Part shown: piece after piece, positions 9,843 through 22,111 of the stretch
Numbering within the stretch: the stretch's first letter is position 1
Layout: every line of letters begins with the position of its first letter
Assembly: GCA_009746045.1 (NCBI GenBank)
Contig: RPFO01001169.1
Span: 22,501 to 73,160 of the forward strand
DNA: 50,660 nucleotides
DNA from: Mesostigma viride
Lineage: Eukaryota > Streptophyta > Mesostigmatophyceae > Mesostigmatales > Mesostigmataceae
Reading direction: 5' to 3'
The notes under the pieces: model-generated
What the model was told of the DNA's origin: nothing
The model's database searches: none
Seen by the model: only the letters and a program-made list of their open reading frames with translations
Translations under genes and position numbers: made by a program

Positions 9843-11410
9843 CGCATCGAATGCAAGTGATCTGACTGAATTCTAAGGGGCTCAGACGCAAAAGATCTGA
9901 GCACCGCCGTCAGCCATACCGCCCGTCAGCCATTTTTTTTTCATCAAGGTCAGCCATTCGCGGCACAATGGCTGCCGAGCTTCCACTTCTCTCCACCACC
10001 GCCAGCCATGCACCGCCACCTCCACTGACCCCCCTCGCTTTAATTCACCTCCAAAGCCACCACTGCCACCACCGAGGCCATCACTGCCCAGCTCCTAGCT
10101 GACATCGACCAGCGCCTCAAGGCCGGACAACACCATCGCGATTGAGTGCCTGCGGCAATTGAAACACCGCGGGCCTCACCGCCCAGGCGGTGAAGGACAT
10201 TGCCGCCAGGCCAGCCCCGGCTGGCCCAGGCGGCTTGATGCCGGCCCCTCGATCCCACCCAGACCTGGGCCGTGCCATGCTTGATGCTGCTGAACCACAC
10301 CACGCGTACCATGATGCACCATGCACCACCTCCGCCATCGATCGCTGCACAGCTCAAGCAGCAGACGCTCGACGTCCGCGAGGAGGCCGAGCTCGACAAG
10401 CGCAGCCGCAACGTCATCATCAAGCCTTTCGACCTGCTTGAAGGCCTAGGTGAGAACCCCACGTCCCTTGCTGGCCAAGGCGCTCAAGTGAGAACACCAT
10501 CCTTGTCCCTGGCATATGGCTCTCAACGGTAAGGTCAAGCCGGCGGTGATCCGCCTTCGACCTTACCCGCTCACGGGGTAAGGTTGGACCGCCACCCCTG
10601 CTTCTCCTCACCTTTGGCACCATGGTTGGGATAAGCTGGAGTTTCTCAAGCGGCGCAAGGGGCTTGGGGGGACCTCCTACACGCTGGCTGGACGACAACT
10701 TGACACTGGCCCAGCAACAACAGCGACAGGAGCTATATGGCCGACCTACGTATACCTCCAGCTCCGGGAGACAATGGGGAATAAGCCGGTAGTATATTGG
10801 AAGGGGGCGCGGTCAGATCTACGTTGACCACAAGCCCTGGCAGCCGCCCCCTGACCCAGCGACCCCAGCACCTAGGCTGCCTAGGGGGATCGATAGCGCC
10901 CCAACCTAGGGGAATATACAACAGTAGTGTAGAATATTAGTAAGGCTTAGCCGACGTTAGCCCCAGCCTAGGGGAATACAGCAGCAGTAGTGTAGAATAG
11001 TTTGACAGTGGCCTTGTACATGCCCGCCTACTACAGGCACTATACCAGCTGAGGCCTTAGTAGCCTTTTTAGTCATGTACATGTGTGCCTATGATGAGCC
11101 ACCCTCCAGATGATGCCTAGCTTTATTTAATTATGCAGTGCCCATGCCGGGAGTCAAGTGCTCCCTGCTGAGAAGCCATGCCCTAGCTCTCGTACAGCCA
11201 TGATGATCTTCCCCCACATGGCATGCTCCCCTGGGCATAGCGTGATAGACCATGAGGGTGCAGGTGCCCTGGTGCACCTAGAGAGCAAGGGTAGCTTACA
11301 TTCCCACCCTTGCATGAAGTAGCCTAGAATGTATTAAAAGCAATATGCCCCTTCTCAGGGATATGTGCTACATTTACTCCCAACGGAGTGATGTTCCTAA
11401 TTAATTAGCC
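9843..11410 (+). pseudogene. Rearranged family B ORF1 copy with 3' UTR
   Basis: Positions 9843-9935 match the family B 5' UTR in reverse orientation. From about 9965 the ORF1 runs forward, with recognisable TAQAVKDIA, RKRSRNVIIK, LDDNLTLAQQQQRQEL and VYWKG blocks separated by several frameshifts. From 10915 a family B 3' UTR follows, ending with the ACTCC-CAAC-GGAGT hairpin near 11378 and a short TTAA-type tail. The inverted 5' piece is like the 5' inversions made by twin priming during LINE insertion. The element starts immediately outside the right TTAA of the MITE. Confidence 0.5.
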
Positions 11411-11439
11411 AACGTGGCTCACGCACCTGTGCATGTATG

Positions 11440-11790
11440 CATGCCTATGATGGTACCCACACTGGTCACATGGCGCATTAGCTTTAGAATATTTGATCAT
11501 GCTTTGCCCATGCACAGAGGTACTCTCTGCTGAGATGTCATGCCCTAGCTACTGCCTAGCCACAATCATCTTCCACCCCATGTCCGCACCTTAGCGCTGC
11601 TGGGATACATGGAGGTGCAGGTGCACGTACCTTGTGCACCCAGAGTAGGTGGCTGCTTACCTCCCCCACCTGCAGGTTGTAGCCCATAATGTACGTATTA
11701 AAAACCATATAGGCCCCCCTTCTCAGGGCCGTGTGTTACGTATAATCCCAACGGAGTTATGTTCTTAATTACTTAATCAATTAATTAATG
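11440..11790 (+). mobile_element. Solo family B 3' UTR with TTAA tail
   Basis: This repeats the preceding UTR without any ORF1: the GCATGCCTATGATG start, the CTCTCTGCTGAGA block, the TTAAAA...CTTCTCAGGG block, a hairpin with one mismatch and a TTAA-rich tail at about 11765-11788. Together with 10915-11410 it makes a head-to-tail pair of 3' ends. Confidence 0.5.
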
Positions 11791-11842
11791 TGCACATGAT
11801 GCATGCAGACGATATTTGTAACTTTTGTGTAATTTTTTTTCC

Positions 11843-13130
11843 TAATGAGATTAGCATAGTACTCCGTGGCATGCATGCATGCCCATGCGCAGGTACAAGT
11901 TAATTTGCTTACTCCTGGTGAACGAGCTAGCAGTTTGATTGAACCTGCATGTGGCCTGCCTTTGAAAGGAAACGAGACAAAGGGGGGATCCTGTGCCCCC
12001 TTCTTGCTGTGCATCATACAGGGATGATGGTGCCTGTAAGTAAAAAAGTCGGTACCCCGTGACTCTCTCAATTAATGTGGAGGCGCGTGAATGAATGAAT
12101 GAATGGGGGGAGCCGATACACTGGTACAGTGTGCCATCGATGGATGCCTGGCCACCTTGACGCCCCGAAGTGGGCTAGCTGCTTGCAACCAATGATTGAA
12201 GACCTGTTTGGCCCAGACACTAAGCAGAATTCGGAGGGTGGAAGGGATGAGTTATAATTATTGTGATTCAATAAGTACTTACTTCCAAATGCATATTGTG
12301 TGACAAACACGCCACCACATGCGAGCTAATTATTTTTCTAATGAGATTAGCATAGTACTCCGTGGCATGCCTTTGCGCATGACACGCAAGTACTTACTTA
12401 CTTACTTACATGCGAGCTACATTTTGTAAGCAAAATTTTGTACATGCAAGCTACTACTAGTATGCAATGACAACTGTTGAGCACTGGTGCTCAAGCCGCA
12501 TGTTCGAGATCGTTTGAGCCAAAGCACATGCTTTTGCGAGGGTGATCTGGGATGTATCGGGTCACTTTGCAAGGAACACGCGTCAGCCGCGAGCGATGGC
12601 TGCTGCAAATATTCTCAGCTCGGTGTCGAGGCCTCTGAGTCGCCGCCTCTCGTCCGCAGGCAGCTGATCCTGTTGCAGCTGGGCGAGTTGGTCCACACCG
12701 AAGCACAGAAACAAATGTGTGTGTGTGGTGGTGGTGGTGGTGGTGGTGGTGGTGGTGGTGGTGGTGGTGGTGGTGGTGGTGGTGGTGGTGGTGGTGGTGG
12801 TGGTGGTGGTGGTGACCGTTGACAGACGCACTTTGTCATACTTCCGCTAAATTGTTGATAATTGTGCTTTTACTTGTTGATAATTATTTCTAAATAGGCT
12901 GTACCACCTGCTGACACGATGTTTTAATACGATTTATCGTGCCTTTTAGTAAATAGACGGAAGAGGGGGGGGGGGGGGGGGGGGGAGAGGCAGAAAATAA
13001 CCACTGAACATATAAAATGTTTGGATTTGCAAATACAGATTACCTATCAACTGATCTAGTACCAACGGACCTTTTCTTTAATGAGATTAGCATGGTACTC
13101 CATGACATGCCCCCGTGCATGGCACGCAAG
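11843..13130 (+). repeat. Three dispersed copies of a ~50-bp repeat
   Basis: AATGAGATTAGCATAGTACT followed by CC(G/A)TGGCATGC-like sequence occurs at about 11843-11892, 12339-12390 and 13081-13130, always in the same orientation. Nothing coding is associated with it. Confidence 0.5.
12725..12813 (+). repeat. (GGT)n microsatellite
   Basis: About 30 uninterrupted GGT units follow a short GT run. A pure G run of more than 20 bases lies at about 12965-12986. The poly-Gly, poly-Thr and poly-Pro frames here are by-products of the repeat. Confidence 0.9.
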
Positions 13131-13620
13131 ACCTTACCCATCAACCATCATGGATCTACATCACCATCCTCAGCAGAAGAGAGGACTGGATTTCCCTTTA
13201 AGACAACCAGTCTCAGAATGTGTGCACACATAAGGACCATAGCTGCTACTATGGAAGCCCATCCTACGCCCTCCATTAACCAACTGCCCAGCCATTGTAA
13301 AACAGAACTTTGCAATCTAGCAGCTGCCAGCTCCTATTCCAGGAAAATGGCACAGCGCTCTTACAACAAAAATCATGGAGTAGAAATGATAGTAGCAAAG
13401 ATAACAACAATAATGATAGTAATAATAATATTATTAATAGTTCATGTCTAGCAGATGGCTTCCATGCAAATAATTCTGCCCAAACACCTCAGGCACCACC
13501 TACTGACTGCTGACAGACCCTATGTACTACTATTGATACGCATGCCCGCACCCACCAGGTTGACGTGGCAAAACTTACCTAATTTCGGCGATATGTACCA
13601 TACCACGTGCCAGCACCCAC

Positions 13621-16083
13621 CAGGTTGCCGATGACAGCAGAAAGCTGTGCGCTGTGCCCCCCACTCATGCAGGCGGCGCGCCGGCCTTCCTTAGTGCGCA
13701 GGAGGATACGCACCAACTTGAGGGCCAGCTCCCTGCAGCATCACATGATGATACGATAGTTAGGGGGGGCTACTGTACCAGCTTGAGGGCTAGCGGCAGA
13801 CATGAGAAGCAAATGGGGTAATAGACTGTACTATTTTAGGGGGCTACAGGACCAGCTTCAGGGCCATGGTTAAGGGGCTAATAGACCAGCTTCAGGGCCA
13901 GCTCCCCGTGGTGGTCAGCAGCAGAGAGACACATGGAATATGTGGAGTATATAATTAGAGTATTCACCGCGGGGTTATTGGTACTAAATCGACAAGGAAT
14001 GGCGCACAGTGACAGCAGCTCTAACAAGTCCGCTCCCTGCCAAGTTCAACAGCAGGAAACATTAGGGAAATGTTAAATCGCAGATGACAAGACTATTGAA
14101 ATTGGTGGGACGATATTGGGGCATCTTCTGGTGTACCTACCCGCTGTAATGTATTCGCGCCCCTACCCGCTGTAATGTATTCGCGCCCCTACCCGCTGTA
14201 ATGTATTCGCGCCCCTACCCGCTGTAATGTATTCGCGCCCCTACCCGATGTAATGTATTCGCGCCCCTACCCGCTGTAATGTATTCGCGCCCCTACCCGC
14301 TGTAATGTATTCGCGCCCCTACCCGCTGTAATGTATTCGCGCCCCTACCCGCTGAAATGTATTCGCGCCCCTACCCGCTGAAATGTATTCGCGCCCCTAC
14401 CCGCTGTAATGTATTCGCGCCCCTACCCGCTGAAATGTATTCGCGCCCCTACCCGCTGTAATGTATTCGCGCCCCTACCCGCTATCATCTCTATTCGCGC
14501 CCCTACCCGCTATCATCTCTATTCGCGCCCCTACCCGCTGTAATGTATTCGCGCCCCTACCCGCTGTAATGTATTCGCGCCCCTACCCGCTGTAATGTAT
14601 TCGCGCCCCTACCCGCTGTAATGTATTCGCGCCCCTACCCGCTGTAATGTATTTGCGCCCCTACCCGCTGTAATGTATTCGCGCCCCTACCCGCTGTAAT
14701 GTATTCGCGCCCCTACCCGCTGTAATGTATTCGCGCCCCTACCCGCTGTAATGTATTCGCGCCCCTACCCGCTGTAATGAATTCGCGCCCCTACCCGCTG
14801 TAATGTATTTGCGCCCCTACCCGCTATCATCTCTATTCGCGCCCCTACCCGCTATCATCTCTATTCGCGCCCCTACCCGCTATCATCTCTATTCGCGCCC
14901 CTACCCGCTATCATCTCTATTCGCGCCCCTACCCGCTATCATCTCTATTCGCGCCCCTACTCGCTATAATCTATCGTTGCCCCTACCCACTATCATCTAT
15001 CGTTGCCCCTACCCGCTATACTACTACTGCTATATTATAATAAAACTGTTGTCCCTACCTGCATTCGTCGCTCTCATGGCCCAGGTAGCGGACCGCCACC
15101 TGGCAGGCACCCTTGCAGCGGCCCACCTCCCTGCATGCGAGGGGAGGAGAAGGGCCGGTGTGAAACCCACGAAGGATTGGTATGATGCTCACCGAAAATT
15201 GGTAACAAAGTCGCCAATTATCGGTCCAAACCGCACCACGACAGTGGACACACAAGTGACAGGGATCATTGCCGCAGTGGAAGCCTTCCAAGGAAGTGTG
15301 GCTGACAGCCGGCAAGAGAATGGGTGTGCTTGATGATGCCCTGATGGGTTGGAGCTAGAAGCATTATTCCCCCTTCCCCCCCCCCCCCTCTCCCCCAGGC
15401 CTGCCTGCCTGCCTGCCTCCCTCCCTCCCTCCCTCCCTCCCTCCCTCCCTCCCTCCTCCTCCCTCCCTCCCTCCCTCCCTCCTCCCTCCCTCCCTCCCCT
15501 CCCTCCCTCCTCCCTCCCTCCCTCCCTCCCTCCCTCCCTCCCTCCCTCCCTCCCTCCCTCCCTCCCTCCCTCCCTCTCTCCCTCTCTCCCTCCCTCCCTC
15601 CCTCCCTCCCTCCCTCCCTCCCTCCCTCCCTCCCTCCCTCCCTCCCTCCCTCCCTCCATCCCTCCCTCCCTCCCTCCCTCCCTCCCTCCCTCCCTCCCTC
15701 CCTCCCTCCCTCCCTCCCTCCCTCCCTCCCTCCCTCCCTCCCTCCCTCCCTCCCTCCCTCCCTCCCTCCCTCCCTCCCTCCCTCCCTCCCTCCCTCCCTC
15801 CCTCCCTCCCTCCCTCCCTCCCTCCCTCCCTCCCTCCCTCCCTCCCTCCCTCCCTCCCTCCCTCCCTCCCTCCCTCCCTCCCTCCCTCCCTCCCTCCCTC
15901 CAGGCCAAATCTGGCCGCTATACCGTAAACCCTATGTCATAAAGCTGTAGCCCTCTCCGCCCTTTCCCTGCGTCTATCATGTCCCCTTGCCAGTGCCCCG
16001 CCCCCCCCTCCCGTTACCTGCGCCCCTCCTCCCCTTCACCGATGCCCACCACCAGCGACAACGCGGCTCGGTTGAGCTCGTAG
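13621..16083 (-). CDS. Partial spliced host gene, four exons seen; helical-repeat-like product of unknown function
   Basis: Four minus-strand exons join in phase. They are 16083-16018 (starts YELNRAALSLVVG), 15354-15193 (contains TLPWKASTAAM and RFGPIIGDFVTNF), 15130-15059 (EVGRCKGACQVAV...) and 13732-13621 (ELALKLVRILLRTKEG...). The splice sites seen are CAG acceptors and donors GTAACG, GTGAGC, GTAGGG and GTGGGT. The start of the 15354 exon is less certain; an alternative acceptor at 15301 breaks the phase with the upstream exon. The leucine-rich last exon resembles an ARM/HEAT helix pair, but this is only an impression. The gene continues at both ends. Its introns hold the CCTC microsatellite and the 26-bp minisatellite. 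Confidence 0.5.
14137..15018 (+). repeat. 26/28-bp minisatellite, about 33 copies
   Basis: The unit begins CCCCTACCCGCTGTAATG. A second unit type has ATCATCTCT in place of AATGT and is 28 bp long. The second type appears twice inside the array and then as a block at the right end, so variants have spread by local duplication. The array lies within the intron between the 15059 and 13732 exons of the minus-strand gene. Confidence 0.85.
15400..15901 (+). repeat. (CCTC)n microsatellite, about 500 bp
   Basis: Nearly pure CCTC repeat with a few CTC slips near its left end and a short CTGC lead-in. It occupies most of the intron between the 16018 and 15354 exons. The Ser-Leu-Pro-Pro and Glu-Gly-Gly-Arg frames are artefacts of a stop-free tetranucleotide repeat. 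Confidence 0.9.
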
Positions 16084-16830
16084 CTGTGTGATGTGGTGTT
16101 GCGTTGGCAGTAAGTAGGCAAATAAGTCGTGAGGTGGTGGGCACAAACACAACAACGCGGCTCAGTTAAGCTCGTAGCTGCTTTGTTGTCACATTTGCAA
16201 GGAGCAGGAAGATCGTGCCCCCGGGGAAATCATGTGGTGGTGAGTGGAGAGGTGACAATGCGGCATAACCGGTGAGCTCGAAATCGTTTGCGGTTTGGCA
16301 CGAAACCTTTGCACGCCGCATGGGCAGAGTCAATATGCTGTTTGTGGTTTGGCATGGCAAGTGTGAAAGGGGTAGAAAAGGTTTGTCCGGGGAGCCAGCG
16401 GGGTGGTGATTCAGCAACATGCCTCAGCACGTTGTCATCCCTAGTACTACGTCCACAAGCTGTACGCGAAGTGGCTCACAGGATGTACTACTGTAGCGGG
16501 TTCGCGTTAGGGTGGACGTTATGACGACCGTGATGTGTCGTGGCAGAAAGTTGATTAGCCACGGCTGCCATATTAAAAAGCACGGGTGCTTGTCGTGGGG
16601 TTGTATTGTTTTTGCCCAAGTACAGGTGGCAGCACCGCTGCTCTTGTGCATCCAAGTACAAGTAGAAAATTACAGTGCTAGTATTGACAAATTATACTCC
16701 CTACCTACCCGAAATCCACTAGTAAGACAACATTTTCGAAGCCATAGGATTTCAGTATCAGAAGCATTTTGGCTCATAAAAGTCCCACATCGAAGGGTTC
16801 ATTTGGCTACGTGATCATAAACGCCATGCA
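16084..16830 (-). other. Upstream part of the minus-strand gene; duplicated exon start
   Basis: Positions 16150-16180 duplicate the acceptor side of the 16083 exon, but with an in-frame TGA, so it looks like a decayed tandem exon copy. A further possible coding block on the minus strand near 16435-16490 reads CEPLRVQLVDVVLGM and follows a CAG acceptor. No other gene is supported here. Confidence 0.3.
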
Positions 16831-18327
<1,497 letters not shown>

Positions 18328-18462
18328 ACCACCATAAGCACTTGACCAACATCCCACGCGGGTAGGCATGTCATTACCATTAAGTGAGACAACCATTCCT
18401 ATCCAGTGCTATGCACATCACTTGAGTTGCTTATACTGTCTAAACGTTTACAGGGGCAGAGG

Positions 18463-18536
18463 CTAGATCCAGCGGGCCACGTACTCGGCTTCACCGCGCA
18501 GCAACCCGAACAGGAACGGGATGACCTTGAATGCGC
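18463..18536 (-). CDS. Terminal exon of a minus-strand host gene
   Basis: A pyrimidine-rich acceptor (TTCTTTCAG) precedes a 74-base exon whose open phase encodes AFKVIPFLFGLLRGE and ends ARWI-stop at 18463-18465. A TGTAA lies 14 bases after the stop. The protein family is not recognised. Upstream exons must lie at higher coordinates; exons at 23.8-24.8 kb on the same strand are candidates but are not shown to be connected. Confidence 0.45.
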
Positions 18537-18683
18537 CTGAAAGAAGTGGAATCGAAACGCAACAGGGATGGGGTTTAACGACGAACATATTTTTTGTTAT
18601 GTGAACTTACAAGCATGGTCGTCTCACATACTATCAATGAGGCAACCACAGTAAAATATATGCCCACAATTAGCAGGACGACC

Positions 18684-18985
18684 CCCCCCCCCCCCCCTCT
18701 TCTCTCACAGATTGTCTCCAGGCTTCCCCGGCGCGGCCTAGTATTCATACTACTAGTACAGCTACCATGCTCCGGATTCTCCAGATTTCTCTCCTGTGCC
18801 GGGCGTCTCATTGATGTAATGGTCACTATAGTATAGTAATGCGATGCCTGCGCTGGTTGTCTCATGGCCGTCATGGTCACTGTAGTATATAGTGATGCCA
18901 TGCCTGCGCTGGTTGTCTTATGGATGTCATGGTCACTGTAGTATATAGTATTGCCATGCCTGCGCTGGTTGTCTGATGGATAGTC
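18684..18985 (+). repeat. C run and 56-bp tandem copies of a dispersed repeat
   Basis: A C run lies at about 18684-18697. GTCTCATGG...GTCATGGTCACT...GCCTGCGCTGGTT repeats with starts at 18805, 18859, 18915 and 18971, a period of 56 (first interval 54). The same unit occurs singly at about 19686-19745 and 27198-27420, and inverted pieces are at 2336-2436, 20298-20350 and 28700-28732. Confidence 0.7.
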
Positions 18986-18991
18986 AGAGTA

Positions 18992-19279
18992 CTAGGTAGT
19001 AGGAGAATATGATCTATTCTCATAAAGCCATTGAATTACGTTAGATCTGATTACCAGACAGAGAATCAAGTTGATCACAATATAAAACCGCCTGACTTGG
19101 GAGTTGTAAAATGCGTCCCGCCACATCCTCATGCCAAGCCATTCCTTATTGCTTACCCTAATGGATTCAATTTCGCCCGAAGCACCCCGTAAATGCCTTG
19201 GACGCCCGAAGCACCCCGTAAATGCCTTGGACGCCCGAAGCACCCCGTACATGCCTACCTTGTCATCCACGATCCTCAA
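18992..19279 (-). CDS. Possible exon with one membrane segment
   Basis: The minus-strand frame reads EWLGMRMWRDAFYN and then a hydrophobic run FYIVINLILCLVI before a stop near 18992. The composition is protein-like, but no splice pair was found that links it in phase to the 18536 exon. A 29-bp tandem repeat (2.6 copies, about 19175-19254) makes up its upstream part. It could be a decayed exon or chance. Confidence 0.2.
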   Translation of the reverse strand: MRIVDDKVGMYGVLRASKAFTGCFGRPRHLRGASGEIESIRVSNKEWLGMRMWRDAFYNSQVRRFYIVINLILCLVIRSNVIQWLYENRSYSPTT

Positions 19280-19397
19280 AATGGGAAAGGTTGATCCACT
19301 GCTGGCATGGCTCTTTATAATCCAGTGAGCTAGACGGACACAAGAGGAGTTGAAATTCGCATTAAAGCTACAGCGCTATTCGCACACTCCCCCCACG

Positions 19398-19563
19398 GCC
19401 CGCCCGCCCGCCCGCCCGCCCGCCCGCCCGCCCGCCCGCCCGCCCGCCCGCCCGCCCGCCCGCCCGCCGCCCGCCGCCCGCCGCCCGCCCGCCGCGCCGC
19501 CCGCCCGCCCGCCCGCCCGCCCGCCCACCCACCCACCCACCCACCCACCCACCCACCCACCCA
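19398..19563 (+). repeat. (CCCG)n-(CCCA)n compound microsatellite
   Basis: CCCG units with CCG slips switch at about 19526 to CCCA units. It is the complementary type of the GGGC/GGTG array at 18060-18327. Confidence 0.9.
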
Positions 19564-20037
19564 CAATTTTTATTTTTTTTTATTGCCAGCGCATCTCTGC
19601 AAACCACGGACACTTGAAATTCAGTCGTTGCCGAGTGGATCTTGGGGCGAGCAGTTGCTAGTCACGGACACCGATAACCATACTTGTGTCATGGATGTCA
19701 TGGTCACTGTAGTATATAGTGATGCCAGGCCTGCGCTGGTTGTGTCACGGACACCGATAACCATACATCACGATGTTACAAGATAACTATAGATAGAGTT
19801 TCAAGATCCTCTCCAACTATAGAGAGACTATCCAACTATAGCTAGACTATCCAACTATACATAGAGTATCGAGATCCACTCCATGTATAGATTGCAGGCG
19901 GGGGTTGTCCAAACAAGGGGCATGTGATTAGGAGTTGGTTGCTGTCCTGATTCCCAGGACAACACACTTATGAGGCCCTGTCTCTACATTGTGACCTGGA
20001 GCGGTCGAAACAAAAGGCAGAGGGGAGCTCACTCACA

Positions 20038-20660
20038 CGCGCGCACGACATCCGGGTGGAATGCACCTCACTGGAGAAGGTTTTGTGGTACTTTTCTCTA
20101 ATGCCCCTGTTGCGTGTGGTCACACTCACACAGCACGCGCACGACGTCCGGGTGGAACGTGCCCCACTGGAGGAGGTTGAGAGCAAAATAGGCATGGGGC
20201 TCGGCCGAAGAGATCTGCCGTCGCAACGTAAAGGGACAAGCGAGACGATGCTTGGCACAGTCAGCAGCGAACAAGCATCTATATTTCATGATCTTCGACA
20301 TATTTCAGTATCAAAGAGACAGCTAGCGCAGGTATCAAGGAGACAAGGCAGGTATAGCTATGCATGCGGCTCTGCCGAGGAGATCTGCGATCGCACCGTT
20401 AAGGGAAAGGCCGCATGGGGTCTGAAAGGCAGCATTCATCTCAGCATTATGTTTCACGCTATTCAGCACACAACTGCAGCTCTGCTGGGGGGATCTAAGA
20501 TGGGAACGTACCAGGCAGCACGAGGTTTGATAGGCAACATTCGTGTAGGCATTATCTCATAATACATCTTAAAGAATTCAGCATACAATGGCGGCTCTGC
20601 CGAGGAGATATGCGATTGCAACAGAAATGGGAAGGACCAGGCGACACGAGGGACTAGGGA
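20038..20660 (+). repeat. Diverged tandem and dispersed repeats, no gene
   Basis: GCGCACGAC(A/G)TCCGGGTGGAA occurs at about 20040 and 20135, an interval of about 92 bases. A GGCTC(T/G)GCCGAGGAGAT block occurs at about 20195, 20370 and 20590. Reading frames across these blocks are not convincing. Confidence 0.4.
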
Positions 20661-20684
20661 GGCACTGTTGGTTTGTTTTACTAG

Positions 20685-20985
20685 TTAATTAATTAAGAAC
20701 ATACCTCCGTTGGGAGCACATTTAACACATATCCCTGAGAAGGGGCATATGGTTTTCAATACATTCTAGCGACAACCTGCAGGTTGTGGGTGTAAACTGC
20801 CACCTACTCGGGGTGCACAAGTGAGGTGCACCTGCACCACCTTGTATTCCAGCAGCTGTGCAAAGTTGCGGACATGGGGTGGAAGATGATCATGGCTAGG
20901 CTTGATGGCTTGGGCATGATGGCGTCTCAGCAGAGAGTCGCTCTCTGCATGGGCGAAGCATGGCTGACTCATAGCGGATGCAGTA
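20685..20985 (-). mobile_element. Inverted LINE 3' end with TTAA tail
   Basis: On the minus strand this is a family B-like 3' UTR: the CTCTGCTGAGACGCCAT block, the GTGCACC block, the CCCCTTCTCAGGGATATGTG block, a CTCC-CAAC-GGAG hairpin near 20710 and a TTAA tail at 20685-20697. No ORF1 is attached. Confidence 0.5.
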
Positions 20986-21182
20986 GGGCTGCCCCATGGT
21001 CCAGAGCCCACAGATAGGCCTGGAACACATTTAGAGGCGCCGGTTTGGGAGAATCTAAAGGCCTCTCCCGGAGCCTGAGGGTTTTTAGGGGCATACCCAG
21101 GGTTAACCCACAACCCCCCAGGTTTCACTCTGTCGGTATTTAATTTGATACGAGGGGCCCTGTGGAAGGGATCTCTGATGGG

Positions 21183-21453
21183 AACATAATCAGACAATTA
21201 GAAGAGAAGGACATAATCAGACAATTAGAAGAGAAGGACATAATCAGACAATCAGAAGAGAAGGACATAATCAGACAATTAGAAGAGAAGGACATAATCA
21301 GACAATCAGAAGAGAAGGACATAATCAGACAATTAGAAGAGAAGGACATAATCAGACAATTAGAAGAGAAGGACATCATCAGACAATTAGAAGAGAAGGA
21401 CATAATCAGACAGTTAGAAGAGAAGGACATCATCAGACAATTAGAAGAGAAGG
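21183..21453 (+). repeat. 27-bp in-frame minisatellite, 10 copies
   Basis: Ten 27-bp units, starting ACATAATCAGACAATTAG, are open on both strands. The plus frame (21162-21668) gives a nine-residue DIIRQLEEK repeat, with D(I) and L/S variation, followed by a Pro/His-rich tail. The minus frame gives SFSSNCLIM repeats. No splice sites or homology decide which, if either, is translated. Confidence 0.6.
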
Positions 21454-22111
21454 ATGCCAGCTGGGCCAACAATACCCCCCCACACCCCCACACCCCCCAC
21501 ACACACAAAAGAGAACTGGGACCAGTTCCAATCAACCTGAAAACCACCCGCTATACAACCCATGAGTCAATTACTACTAACCTAGAAACTAAACACCCCC
21601 CAAGAAAGCAGCAACCACAACTTCTACCGTTGTGGCCACCAATAAAACAGATAGACCGCACCCTATAACACTGTACATTATAACGATACAACATGAAACT
21701 GTTGACACCTTATGAAACGACTCCTTTGCCTTCGTCTTCTCATTCTCAAATGCCTTTCCCTTACAAGCATTTCTTCAGCAGCACCCACCACCTCCATCCG
21801 CATAAGGCAGCAAGCACCCACCCCTCTATCGCATGACAGCCACAATCCACCTTCAAGAACCACCCACACCCAGTGACCAACCAACCCCCCAACGGACTAC
21901 TCCGCAAGCAAGCAGCACCCACCCGCTCCGTGAGCATCAAGGGGTCACCCCACATACCTATATCCCATTGAAATCATATTTCATTTTGAAATTACCACCC
22001 ACCAGCTCCATCAACTTGGCGACCAAAGGTTCAGATGCCAGCAGGGACGCCAGCAGGGTGGTCTCACTAGGGCACGCCAGCATTATTCCGTAAACAAACA
22101 GCCAAATCAGA

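Noticed and set aside
14137-15018. The 26-bp array as a CRISPR array
   Set aside because: The units are contiguous without variable spacers, and the setting is eukaryotic. The same holds for the 69-bp array at 22112-23450.
15055-15315. Cys-rich minus frame resembling a zinc-binding region (FHCGNDPCHLCVHC)
   Set aside because: The splice sites at 15193 and 15130 join in phase only with the overlapping frame used in the gene call; this frame would hit a stop.
15189-15942. Long Ser-Leu-Pro-Pro and Gly-Gly-Arg-Glu frames
   Set aside because: Artefacts of the CCTC microsatellite. Only the minus-strand end at 15193-15354 looks like an exon.
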